Source of the DNA: Opitutia bacterium
GTDB lineage: Bacteria > Verrucomicrobiota > Verrucomicrobiia > Opitutales > Opitutaceae
Assembly (NCBI GenBank): GCA_016187925.1
Contig: JACPIS010000004.1
Span: 59,155 to 123,154 of the forward strand
Direction: 5' to 3'
Length of the DNA: 64,000 nucleotides
Both the position numbers and the translations under genes were made by a program. Each line of letters opens with the position of its first letter. Within the stretch, counting starts at the first letter, position 1. The notes beneath the pieces were generated by a model. It saw nothing but the letters and a program-made list of their open reading frames with translations. It had not been told where the DNA came from and did not search any database. This document shows positions 45,823 through 54,766 of the stretch, in pieces.

Positions 45823-46770
45823 TCAGCCTTGTTTTCGCGCCAGGGCCGTCGTCTGGCTGGCGTAATACCTGACGGGGATGTCGCGGATTAATCGTGGCGT
45901 GAGCCGATGAATCGGCCCGGCCAGCGGGATCTTGTAGTGGATTGCCATCTCCTGCAGGTAGCCAAATCTCAGGGTCTGCCAGTACGGACGGATGTAGAAA
46001 ACCGAGAAGCCGGTACGGCCACATATTTCCCTGATCGTCGACGGGGCGAAATAGCTGAGATGCACCGACAGCAGCCACCAGAAACGGCGTCCGGCCATTT
46101 TTGCCTGCCATGTGCCGATGTCCGGATAATTGATCAGCAACGTACCACCCGGCTTGAGCAACTGGTGGATGCGCCGCAGTGCATCCTTGGGCCGGGCAAG
46201 GTGTTCGATGACGTCCCACAACGTGATCAAGTCATAGGTTCCGTCGGCCGCCTCGAAATTATCGATTGTTCCCTGCACGGCGTCGAGTCCGCGATCCTTG
46301 CAACAATCAACGAGGTAGCGGGACGGTTCCAGTCCGGTTGCGTCGTAACCGAAGCGTTTCGCCGCCTCGAGGAATGCGCCCCCGGCAGTCCCGACATCCA
46401 AAACCTTCGCGCCACGCGCCGGCAAATGCGGGGCAAGCTTCTCGAGGGCTGTGTGGAAGCTGTTCACACGCATCGCGTGTTGACTGTCGTGTCCCGCGTC
46501 GTTGGAGGAGCTATAGCCTGCGATGATCGCCTCCTCCGAAAACCGCGGGTTCTCGTAGATCATCGAGCAGTTGTGACAACGCACGATGGTTTGCGTGCCT
46601 GGCAGGCCTGACGCGGCGCCAAAGAGGCGCGTGGGATCGTCGATTTGCACCGTCGGGGTGAAGACCACGCTCGATTCTGTTCCGTCGCAAACCGGGCAAG
46701 GGACAGGCAGTCGGGCGGATTTCGTGGGGATGGCTTGGTTTGGCACGGCGGTGTTATGGCTGGACGGCAT
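45823..46770 (-). CDS. SAM-dependent methyltransferase with N-terminal zinc ribbon
   Basis: 315 residues. CPVCDGTES and CHNC (about residues 25-70) form a zinc-ribbon of the type seen in sugar C-methyltransferase families; the core has VLDVGTAGGAFLEAAKRFGYDATGLEPS and LITLWDVIEHLARPKDAL, a class I methyltransferase. It ends two bases before the FAD gene start. Likely methylates a cluster sugar. Confidence 0.93.
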   Translation of the reverse strand: MPSSHNTAVPNQAIPTKSARLPVPCPVCDGTESSVVFTPTVQIDDPTRLFGAASGLPGTQTIVRCHNCSMIYENPRFSEEAIIAGYSSSNDAGHDSQHAMRVNSFHTALEKLAPHLPARGAKVLDVGTAGGAFLEAAKRFGYDATGLEPSRYLVDCCKDRGLDAVQGTIDNFEAADGTYDLITLWDVIEHLARPKDALRRIHQLLKPGGTLLINYPDIGTWQAKMAGRRFWWLLSVHLSYFAPSTIREICGRTGFSVFYIRPYWQTLRFGYLQEMAIHYKIPLAGPIHRLTPRLIRDIPVRYYASQTTALARKQG

Positions 46771-46784
46771 TCTGAACGCTGGAT

Positions 46785-47894
46785 TCAGGCTTGGGCAAAG
46801 AACTGCGCAACCGAACGGACAACGTAATCCAGCTGGGCCTCGGTGATTTCCGGGTAGATGGGGAGGGAAAGTATCGTGCCTTGGTTGGCATAGGCGTTCG
46901 GAAAGTCGGCCGGCTTGTGACCGAGATGTGCGTAGGCCGCGTAGAACGGCAGAGCCTTGGGATAGTTGAGCACCGTCTCGATGCCCGATGCGGTCAGATG
47001 TTGCCGCAACCCATCACGCCGTGCCGTGCGAATGACATAAAGGTGATAGACATGGTCTCGGCCCGGGGCGATCGCCGGGGTCACGATGTCGCCGATACCA
47101 GCCAGGCGGGCATCATAGTATGCCGCAGCCTTACGCCTGGCCTCGGTCCAGCGCTGCAGGTGCGGGAGCTTTACGCGCAAGACCGATCCCTGAATGCCAT
47201 CCATGCGACTGTTTATGCCTTCGATCTTGTGGTCGCCCTTGCCGCCATGCCGCGCAAACAGCGTCGACCATTCCGCGAGATCGTCTCGATTCGTCACCAG
47301 CGCGCCGGCGTCGCCCATCGCCCCGAGGTTCTTGCCCGGGTAGAAAGAGAACGTCGCCGCGTCGCCGAAGGTGCCGACCATCTGGCCGCGATACGTTGCC
47401 AGGTGGGACTGCGCGCAATCCTCAATGAGCCAGAGCTTGTGTTTTCGGGCCAGCTCCAGCAAAGGCGCGAGATCGCAGGCCTGGCCATAGAGGTGCACGG
47501 CGATAATTCCCTTGGTGCGGGCAGTGATCTTTCGGGCAACGTCCTGCGGATCGATGGTGAAAGTGGTGAAGTCGGTGTCCGCAAAAACCACGCGGCCGCC
47601 TGCCTGTGTGATCGTCTCGGAGGAGGCGATCCAGGTGTGCGCCGTGGTGATCACTTCGTCGCCCGGCTGGAGGCCGAGGCCCCGCATGCAAATATAGAGC
47701 GCGTCGGTCCCGTTGGCGCAGGAGACGCAGTGCTTCACGCCCAACAGGCCCGCAAATTCCTTCTCGAAAGCGTCGACCTCGGGTCCGCGAATGAACGCGG
47801 AGGACGAAATCGCTGCTTCGATCGAATCACGAAGAGCCGGCTGGAGCAACTCGTGGTGGAGTTTGAGGTCGTTGAACGGGACGCGCATTTTCAT
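46785..47894 (-). CDS. wbpE: WbpE-like sugar aminotransferase
   Basis: 369 residues, DegT family. IRGPEVDAFEKEFAGLLGVKHCVSCANGTDALYI, IEDCAQSHLATYRGQMVGTFGDAATFSFYPGKNLGAMGDAG gives the PLP Lys in PGKNLG. It is followed by WbpD-like and WbpB-like genes, the order used to build UDP-2,3-diacetamido-2,3-dideoxy-glucuronic acid. WbpE would aminate the 3-keto intermediate. Symbol is by family and context, not proof. Confidence 0.87.
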   Translation of the reverse strand: MKMRVPFNDLKLHHELLQPALRDSIEAAISSSAFIRGPEVDAFEKEFAGLLGVKHCVSCANGTDALYICMRGLGLQPGDEVITTAHTWIASSETITQAGGRVVFADTDFTTFTIDPQDVARKITARTKGIIAVHLYGQACDLAPLLELARKHKLWLIEDCAQSHLATYRGQMVGTFGDAATFSFYPGKNLGAMGDAGALVTNRDDLAEWSTLFARHGGKGDHKIEGINSRMDGIQGSVLRVKLPHLQRWTEARRKAAAYYDARLAGIGDIVTPAIAPGRDHVYHLYVIRTARRDGLRQHLTASGIETVLNYPKALPFYAAYAHLGHKPADFPNAYANQGTILSLPIYPEITEAQLDYVVRSVAQFFAQA

Positions 47895-48385
47895 GGGAAA
47901 CTTGAAGGGGCCGACCGGATAGGGATCTTTCTCAGCAGCCGCGCGGGATTGCCCGCGTAGATGCCGGGCTCAACCAGGTCCTTCGTGACCACCGCTCCCG
48001 CCCCGATCACAATGTCGTCCGCGATTCGGACCGGCAGTATCGTCGCGTTGGAGCCGATGGAGACCCGGTTGCCGACAATCGTGGCCTTCCAGAGGCTCTT
48101 GTTGCCCCTGGCCGGCCCGCCACTGCTAAACAGGTCGTTGATGAACATCACGCCATGGGCGACAACGCAGTCATCGCCCAGCGTTACCAGCTCGCACACG
48201 AACGAATGCGACTGAATCTTGGAGTTTCGGCCTATCACGACCCCGCGTTGGATCTCCACGAATGGTCCGATGAAGCAGTTGTCGCCAATCGTGCATCCAT
48301 ACACGTTGGCCGGTTCGACGATGGTAACGTTCTCCCCGAACGATACGTCCACGATCCCGATTGATTTCTTCCGCGGTGTAGTCAT
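47891..48385 (-). CDS. wbpD: WbpD-like N-acetyltransferase
   Basis: 164 residues, left-handed beta-helix acetyltransferase: VSFGENVTIVEPANVYGCTIGDNCFIGPFVEIQ, HGVMFINDL and GAGAVVTKDLVEPGIYAGNPA. Matches WbpD/FdtC-type sugar N-acetyltransferases. Its stop overlaps the aminotransferase start by four bases. A Met eight codons upstream (48409) could be the start and would overlap wbpB. Confidence 0.87.
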   Translation of the reverse strand: MTTPRKKSIGIVDVSFGENVTIVEPANVYGCTIGDNCFIGPFVEIQRGVVIGRNSKIQSHSFVCELVTLGDDCVVAHGVMFINDLFSSGGPARGNKSLWKATIVGNRVSIGSNATILPVRIADDIVIGAGAVVTKDLVEPGIYAGNPARLLRKIPIRSAPSSFP

Positions 48386-48398
48386 CGCGTCGCTGCGT

Positions 48399-49460
48399 TC
48401 AATTGGCATGGCCGAGCCGGCACCGCCGCGGGTTGAAACGCAACTGCACCTCCCGACCGGTTTCGATCGCCTCATAGATGGCGATGATGAGTTCAAGGCT
48501 CTTGCGTCCCTCCAATCCGTCGACCAGTTGCGGCGTATTGTGATCGAGGCACGAAACGACATGTTCGTAGTACGCCGCATGCCCGTATCCAAAGGGATGG
48601 TCGGGGTTGGCGCCGTGTTCCTGGACGATTGTCGCGTCCTCCGGGATCGGGCTGGAAAACGCCCAGGTCTTGAGTTCGTTCGCCGCAAAGCCCCCAATCT
48701 CGACCGAACCTTTTTCCCCTAGGATCGAAAGACTCCCCTCAAGGTCCTTGGGACGAGTGGCGGTGGTGGCTTCCACGATGCCCAGGGCACCATTGCGAAA
48801 GCGCAGGAGCGCGCCCGCGGTATCCTCCGCTTCGATCCTGGCCAAAGCTCGCGTGCTCATGGCCTGCACGCTGTCCACCGCGCCCATCATCCACTCGAGC
48901 AGGTCTATATGGTGGCTGGCTTGGTTGCAGAGCACGCCGCCATCCGAGGCCCAGGTTCCCCTCCATTTCGCGGCATCATAGTACGACTGCGGTCGGCACC
49001 AGCGCACGCGCACGGTTCCCATCACCAGCTTTCCGAAGCGACCGGCCTCCAGCGCCCATCGCAACGCCATCACCGGCCGGTTGAAGCGGTTCTGCTTTAC
49101 GACGAAGAGCCGGGTCCGGTGCCGATCACAAGCTGCGATCATGGCATCGGCATCGTCCAACGTCAGGGCCATGGGTTTCTCCACGACAATCGCTTTCACC
49201 AATCCGGCCAGCTTCCGCACCACGGCGGCATGGTGCCCGCTCGGGATCAGTACGACGGCCACGTCGATCGCCGCGCCAGCGATCATCTGTTCCACAGATT
49301 CGAATGCCGCCGCTTTGTGGGACGTCCCGAGGGCGCGGGCGCGCTCGACATCGACATCACAAACCGCAGCCAACACCGCGCCGGGAATCTGCCCACCGGA
49401 CAATATATTCGCGTGCCGCTTCGCAATGGCGCCGCATCCAATCAGGCCAAATCGAATCAT
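48399..49460 (-). CDS. wbpB: WbpB/WlbA-like sugar dehydrogenase (Gfo/Idh/MocA)
   Basis: 353 residues. N-terminal GLIGCGAIAKRHANIL Rossmann motif, VEKPMALTLDDADAM with the conserved EKP Lys, and CNQASHHIDLLEWM with the catalytic His region. WbpB oxidises the 3-position of UDP-GlcNAc-uronic acid, paired with WbpE and WbpD. The dehydrogenase WbpA that makes the uronic acid is not in this window. Confidence 0.88.
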   Translation of the reverse strand: MIRFGLIGCGAIAKRHANILSGGQIPGAVLAAVCDVDVERARALGTSHKAAAFESVEQMIAGAAIDVAVVLIPSGHHAAVVRKLAGLVKAIVVEKPMALTLDDADAMIAACDRHRTRLFVVKQNRFNRPVMALRWALEAGRFGKLVMGTVRVRWCRPQSYYDAAKWRGTWASDGGVLCNQASHHIDLLEWMMGAVDSVQAMSTRALARIEAEDTAGALLRFRNGALGIVEATTATRPKDLEGSLSILGEKGSVEIGGFAANELKTWAFSSPIPEDATIVQEHGANPDHPFGYGHAAYYEHVVSCLDHNTPQLVDGLEGRKSLELIIAIYEAIETGREVQLRFNPRRCRLGHAN

Positions 49461-49615
49461 ATGAACTGGGGTTTGTGCTGCCGGTTGTACATGGGAAAAT
49501 CGGAACGGTTCTTATGATTGTTCCGGTGGATTCATGGCAAATACCAAATTAATTAACAACGAGTTCTTGTCGGCGTGATAAGGCCGCCGTTCAAAAGGAG
49601 GCGCTATTCGACCTG

Positions 49616-50785
49616 CTACAGTCGCAAGAAATACGCGCCGCCTGGACCGGTGGGAACGATCTTGGCGTAGGCTTGAAGCATGCTTTTCTCCTCGATCTGC
49701 CAGCCTGAGCTCCCCCGGCACCGATCGGCTCCTCGCCGTCGCTCAGCGATTTGCACTCGGTCAATTGCGCACACTAGGCGCACCAACGCCTCCTGGTTGA
49801 CCGCAGTCTTCCAACCGCACTGAAATTCATCGATCACGCCGGCCATGTCGGGAAAGTCACTTGCGATCACCGGCACACCGGAAAAAAGATATTCGTAGAA
49901 TTTGTTGGGCAGAGCGAAATAGTAGTTGAGGCAGGTGTTCTCGAAGAGGGCGATGCCCACGTCTGCCGCACTCGTGTAGTCGAGGATATCGGCCAGCGGC
50001 ACGGCAGGATGGAGGTGAACGTTCTGGGCGCGACCGGCCGCCGCCTCGATGAGCGGCTGCAAAGGCCCGTTACCCATGAAGACCAGGTGGTGCGATCGGG
50101 GCAACTGGCTCCATGCACCAAGCAGCAACTCGATGCCCCGTCCTGAACCGAAAATGCCCTGGTAGATAAAGATGAGTTCATCCGGCGCGACGCCCAGACG
50201 CTCCCGTAACCTGCCCCGTCCTACCGGCTGTTCGTCCGGACGGCAGGGCATGTTGCGCACCAAATGGACTTCGCGAAGATCGTATGTGGCCCGGTACCAG
50301 TTCTCGATCGAGCGCGAAACGACGATCACCGAGTCGACGTACCTGATCAAAGCGCGCTCGACCACCTTGGCCAGTCGTTTTCTCAATCCGCGCGAGGTAT
50401 GGGTCTCCGTTTCGAGTTCGTGCGTATCGTAAACCAGTTTCGCTCCCGTGGTATACTTGAACAATACGCCCAATGGCAGCGTGGTGAGGGCGTGGCAATT
50501 GACGACGGCGACGCGACTTCGACGAAAGGCAATGAAAACGCGGCATGACCACTCCATCAGGCGCGCGGCGCGGCCGGCGGAGCCGCGCCATCCCACGCTC
50601 CACAGCTTCAAGCGGGTCACGGTGCGATTCGAGTCCAGCGGCTGCGTTTCGTCCAACCCGCGCTCCCATACCGCGGCGATATGGATGTGATCGAACAGGC
50701 CCGCTTGGGCAAGGCTGGTCGTCTCCTTCAGTATCCTTGTTTCCTGCCGGAACGAATTGGGATAGACGTGCAGGTTAATGCCCAT
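49616..50785 (-). CDS. Glycosyltransferase family 4-like
   Basis: 389 residues, GT-B fold: LVYDTHELETETHTSRGLRKRLAKVVERAL, LIFIYQGIFGSGRGIELLLGAW and NKFYEYLFSGVPVIASDFPDM in the donor-binding half (Asn-Lys-Phe-Tyr-Glu). Resembles capsular mannosyl/FucNAc-type transferases. Start at ATG 50785; the upstream frame overlaps the next gene. Confidence 0.88.
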   Translation of the reverse strand: MGINLHVYPNSFRQETRILKETTSLAQAGLFDHIHIAAVWERGLDETQPLDSNRTVTRLKLWSVGWRGSAGRAARLMEWSCRVFIAFRRSRVAVVNCHALTTLPLGVLFKYTTGAKLVYDTHELETETHTSRGLRKRLAKVVERALIRYVDSVIVVSRSIENWYRATYDLREVHLVRNMPCRPDEQPVGRGRLRERLGVAPDELIFIYQGIFGSGRGIELLLGAWSQLPRSHHLVFMGNGPLQPLIEAAAGRAQNVHLHPAVPLADILDYTSAADVGIALFENTCLNYYFALPNKFYEYLFSGVPVIASDFPDMAGVIDEFQCGWKTAVNQEALVRLVCAIDRVQIAERRRGADRCRGSSGWQIEEKSMLQAYAKIVPTGPGGAYFLRL

Positions 50786-51794
50786 GGGGATGGGATGTTG
50801 TCGGTGCGGCGCGGACACGCCGCGCGATCTCCGTCGCGATGTCCCGCGACAGCCTGCGCGCCGACTCCTCCTCCAGATGACCACCGTCATAGGTAAGGTA
50901 CACCTCGGACGGTACTTCGAGCCAATGGCCGCCCATCGCGGTGAACCCCTTCACGAATTCCGGGAGCACGAAACCGGTGGCACGAATTTCTTCGCGTGCA
51001 AGTTCGGCGGTAACCGGGGGCAGGAACGCAAAGGTCGTGATCCCGGCTTGTCGCCACTTCTGGACGGTCGTCAGGAGGTTGGACACGATCCGGGGCGAAA
51101 CCGGAAAGGCACCGTCGCGCACGTTCACGCGAAGGAAACGCACCTGACCATCGAGGTCAGCGGGTTGCATGTCTTGGGCGGCCCAACCGTCCGGATAACC
51201 GTGCCAAAGCTCGCGCCCGATGTCGTCACCCCGCAGTAAGACCAATGCCATCCGCGGGTTGAATCGCGCGAAAAAGTCGAGCACCCACGGCAGGTGTCTG
51301 GCGAGGAAGCGTTCGTCAGCTGAACGGAGCCTTTCCTCCGAGAAACCATTCTGCCGGGCCGCCCTTTCAGTCAGCGTGATCGGCGTGATTCCCAGCACAA
51401 CGATCCTTTCTCCGGAGCCCGGGCGAAACGTCGCCTCCAGGGCGTCCAAGTATTCCGGCGTGAAGCCATTCCCATCGAATCCGAAATTCGCGATTCGCAG
51501 CCCCGGCAGCGCTGCGGACATTTCACCCGGCGCAAGACCCACGGTGACCCGGGAGTTTCCGGCCAGCACCATGTCGAATTCGGACTTCCAGTTGAGCTTC
51601 AACTCGTAGAGCTGCCGCTGGCTTATGCCGGACTCGATCATGGCGGCTGGTCGCTTGGGAATCATCCCCACGATCACCACCAATGGAATCGCCATGGCGA
51701 CGGTCAAAATGAGGCGGTCCCTTGACAGTCGCTTCAGTCGCGAGCCACCGCGGGCCTTCGTGACATCTGGAGTAAGGGGCGACAAGACTTGCAT
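50775..51794 (-). CDS. SGNH/AlgJ-like acyl-transfer companion
   Basis: 339 residues: N-terminal membrane helix (about 25-45) and a periplasmic SGNH-type domain with DMVLAGNSRVTVG (nucleophile Ser after Asn) and a C-terminal VYLTYDGGHLEEESARRL with Asp-x-x-His. This pairs with the MBOAT gene that precedes it in the transcript, like AlgI-AlgJ/X or DltB-DltD, to O-acetylate polymer in the periplasm. Overlaps the next gene by 11 bases. Confidence 0.8.
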   Translation of the reverse strand: MQVLSPLTPDVTKARGGSRLKRLSRDRLILTVAMAIPLVVIVGMIPKRPAAMIESGISQRQLYELKLNWKSEFDMVLAGNSRVTVGLAPGEMSAALPGLRIANFGFDGNGFTPEYLDALEATFRPGSGERIVVLGITPITLTERAARQNGFSEERLRSADERFLARHLPWVLDFFARFNPRMALVLLRGDDIGRELWHGYPDGWAAQDMQPADLDGQVRFLRVNVRDGAFPVSPRIVSNLLTTVQKWRQAGITTFAFLPPVTAELAREEIRATGFVLPEFVKGFTAMGGHWLEVPSEVYLTYDGGHLEEESARRLSRDIATEIARRVRAAPTTSHPHGH

Positions 51795-51796
51795 GG

Positions 51797-53197
51797 TCAG
51801 AAGTTGAAATAGATGAACGTCTGCCCCGCACCGCGCATAAATATGCAGATCGTGATAAGTCCGGCCAAGACTGCCGGCTTCCACCACGGATCCAAGCGGG
51901 ATAGGTTCGGCCACTGTTTCGGGCATGCGCGAAGCGCGCCTTCGAAGAAAATGCCGAGAAGCAGGAAGGCAAAGACCGAGGCAGGAATCGGCACATTGAG
52001 GTCGGCGAATCTAAACATACCGCCGATCACCTCGATTGCGTGCGCCAGCGTTTCGGCCCGAAAAAACACCCAACTGATCCACACTAACACAATCGTGACC
52101 GCCCATCCCACAATCCCTCCGGCCCGGCCGCTCGCCTGCAGCTTCTCCGGCCACAGGGTCAATCGTTCGATCATCAGGTATGCCGCATGAACCGCTCCCC
52201 AAGCCAGAAACGTCCAGTTGGCGCCGTGCCAGAGACCGGAAAGCAGCATCGTGATCCACATGTTCCGGATCCCCGACCAGAATCCGCGTCGGGAGCCGCC
52301 GAGAGGAATATACACATAGTCCCTAAACCAGGTGGAGAGCGAAATATGCCAGCGCGCCCAGAAGTCCCTGATCCCAATAGAACTGTAAGGGAAATTGAAG
52401 TTAAGGAGGAAATCATACCCCATCCACTTGGCCAGCCCCCGCGCGATGTCGCTGTAGCCACTGAAGTCGCAGTATATCTGGAACGCGAACATCGTGACAA
52501 TTGTCCACCAGAAGATCGCGCCCCCGGTGGAGTCTCCGGCGAATGCGGTATTCACCGTGAGCGCCAGGTTATCGGCGATGACCACCTTTTTGAAGAATCC
52601 GAAGATCACCAGTTTTGTGCCCTCCCAGCGCATCGCCTCGTCCGGTCGCCGAACCTGGGTCATCTGCGGCATCAACGTGTAAGCCCGCACGATCGGCCCG
52701 GCGACCAAGTGACAAAACAGCGAAAGGAAGGCGAGGAAATGCCAGACATCCTCCGAGGCCTTCATGTGACGCTTGTAGACGTCGATGGTGTAGCTCATCG
52801 AGGCGAAGGTGTAGAAACTGATCCCGACCGGGAGAACAATGGACAACGCCGGTGCGGCGTGACCCTCGAAACCAAACAGCGACGCCAGTCCATTCAGGTT
52901 GCTCGCAAAGAAATTTGCGTATTTGAAGAAGCCGAGCACGCCCAGGTTGGAGATGAGTGACGCGATCAGGAACGTCCGGCGGTGCGCCGGAAAGCGGCTC
53001 ATCAACAGCGCCGCATAGAAGTCGACCAACCCGGTGCCGACGAGCAGCGGGACAAAACGCCAATCCCACCAACCATAGAAAAACAGGGAGAGGACGATGA
53101 TGTAGACGTAGCGCGTCCGGTCGGTTCGCCGGGCCAGAGGCCAGAACGCGAAAAAGACCGCGGCAAAAAGAACAAAGATGGCTGAATTGAATGTCAT
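51797..53197 (-). CDS. MBOAT O-acyltransferase (AlgI-like)
   Basis: 466 residues, about ten membrane helices. The MBOAT hallmarks are clear: NFNFPYSSIGIRDFWARWHISLSTWFRDYVYIPLGG and the catalytic His in SGLWHGANWTFLAWG. Family members carry acyl groups across the membrane for polysaccharide O-acetylation. ATG 53197 begins the first helix. Confidence 0.96.
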   Translation of the reverse strand: MTFNSAIFVLFAAVFFAFWPLARRTDRTRYVYIIVLSLFFYGWWDWRFVPLLVGTGLVDFYAALLMSRFPAHRRTFLIASLISNLGVLGFFKYANFFASNLNGLASLFGFEGHAAPALSIVLPVGISFYTFASMSYTIDVYKRHMKASEDVWHFLAFLSLFCHLVAGPIVRAYTLMPQMTQVRRPDEAMRWEGTKLVIFGFFKKVVIADNLALTVNTAFAGDSTGGAIFWWTIVTMFAFQIYCDFSGYSDIARGLAKWMGYDFLLNFNFPYSSIGIRDFWARWHISLSTWFRDYVYIPLGGSRRGFWSGIRNMWITMLLSGLWHGANWTFLAWGAVHAAYLMIERLTLWPEKLQASGRAGGIVGWAVTIVLVWISWVFFRAETLAHAIEVIGGMFRFADLNVPIPASVFAFLLLGIFFEGALRACPKQWPNLSRLDPWWKPAVLAGLITICIFMRGAGQTFIYFNF

Positions 53198-53359
53198 CGG
53201 TGGACCTGATACGGAGAGTGACGCTTGGGTGCGAAAGGCCGGTCCCATGACAAAGCCAGAGGGCCTTCAATCACCGGCGGCATGGCGCTAAACAACACAC
53301 TCGCATTGGTTCGGTGGCAGGTGCCAACAGGTAGGGAGGCGCATACTACTGCTCGGATG

Positions 53360-54766
53360 TCACACCCGCCGATAACCAGCGCTATGTTCCGGCCCAGGGG
53401 AGCATGTGCGTTTCAGTACAATCATTGGAAGCACAAACCAGAACGCGACTCCCGCCGAGGTCAGCGATGAGTGGAGGGGGATTTCAACCCAAATCAACGC
53501 AGTCACCGCCGCCGCCACGAACTGCATCGTGTCACCACGACGCAGCCACAGCTGGTCGAAAAAGCGCAGGCCGAGGCCCGCCACAACCGAAAACAGGATC
53601 ACGCCGGGCAGGTGTAACTCCGCGTAGGCAGTAGGCCAAAGGCCGCAATTCGCATTGAGTTCGGGGTCCCCCAGATACCTCTCCCCGATCAAAAACGAAT
53701 GATGAATCCCGTAGGGGTGCGCGGCCAGGAATTGAAATCCGGATACATCGGACATGAACAACAGCGGATTCTGAGAAAAAAAATCGACGTAGAACCCCGC
53801 CACCAAACCCGGTATGATCACAATGCGCCGGAGCACATAGTCAATGAGGTATATCTTGTCGAACCACAGCGGCTCGATCAGCGCGACGGCGACAAACGCC
53901 AGAAACATCTGCATCAATCGTTGCGGTTGCAGCCACGATGGGTGGTGCACTGACCAGGCCACCGCTGCCGCCGCCACCAGTAGGAATACTGAACTTTTAG
54001 TCCCGTCGAACGCAAAGAGCACGACGACCCCAAAGCCGGCTGCGGCGGCCAATGAGACCGACCGCTGGCGCACCGCGAGTCCAGCCAAGAACGGGACGAA
54101 GAAACTGCCCAACCATTCCGAGGCATATGCCAACTGAGGCCACATCCTAGTGATTTCGCGCGCGGCCATCCGGCGATCGTAGTGCCCGCCAAAGTCGAGT
54201 TCGAACGAGCCCGTCGCCTTGAACAGCAACATGGCGGGCAACAATCCCACGATGAGGGCGATCGCCGTGAATTTCCAACGGGGCAATCGGAACTGCGGGA
54301 TTTGCAACGGGGGCAGCTTCATTCGCAGCGTAAGCACCAAGGACAGGAGGCCTACTGCGAGCACCATGGCCGTGGCCGTCGGCACACCGGAGCCGGCCTT
54401 CCAACTCAGAGCCGGAATCAGGCACCCAGGAAAGTAAGCCCCGAGAAACAAAACCCACAATCCGAGGTGGCTCGGACGACTTATGCCCCCGGGCATGAGG
54501 AAGAGCACGGGTACGGCCAACCAGAATACGACAGCCAAACCGCGGACCAAGCCGAGTCCATAGTAATGGAATCCCATGTAGTCATACCTCGGGCTGACAT
54601 GCAGGGCATAGACGAGTTGGACGCCGACTGCCGCCATGGCGAGCAGGCAGAGCAGGACGAGACGCCGCCGCAATCCACCCAACAGCACTTGGTGCCGGTG
54701 GATATCGACGCCCGCGACTACGGTCGCCAGATACGGCGTATTTTCTTTAGGACCCGCAAAAGCCAT
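53360..54766 (-). CDS. O-antigen-polymerase-like membrane protein
   Basis: 468 residues with about 12 membrane helices and one larger periplasmic loop (GGHYDRRMAAREITRMWPQL), then HPYGIHHSFLIGERYLGD near 360. The plan fits Wzy-type polymerases, which have low sequence conservation. The first ~16 codons overlap the end of the WbpG-like gene by 49 bases; no better internal ATG is nearby, so the start is uncertain. Confidence 0.7.
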   Translation of the reverse strand: MAFAGPKENTPYLATVVAGVDIHRHQVLLGGLRRRLVLLCLLAMAAVGVQLVYALHVSPRYDYMGFHYYGLGLVRGLAVVFWLAVPVLFLMPGGISRPSHLGLWVLFLGAYFPGCLIPALSWKAGSGVPTATAMVLAVGLLSLVLTLRMKLPPLQIPQFRLPRWKFTAIALIVGLLPAMLLFKATGSFELDFGGHYDRRMAAREITRMWPQLAYASEWLGSFFVPFLAGLAVRQRSVSLAAAAGFGVVVLFAFDGTKSSVFLLVAAAAVAWSVHHPSWLQPQRLMQMFLAFVAVALIEPLWFDKIYLIDYVLRRIVIIPGLVAGFYVDFFSQNPLLFMSDVSGFQFLAAHPYGIHHSFLIGERYLGDPELNANCGLWPTAYAELHLPGVILFSVVAGLGLRFFDQLWLRRGDTMQFVAAAVTALIWVEIPLHSSLTSAGVAFWFVLPMIVLKRTCSPGPEHSAGYRRV

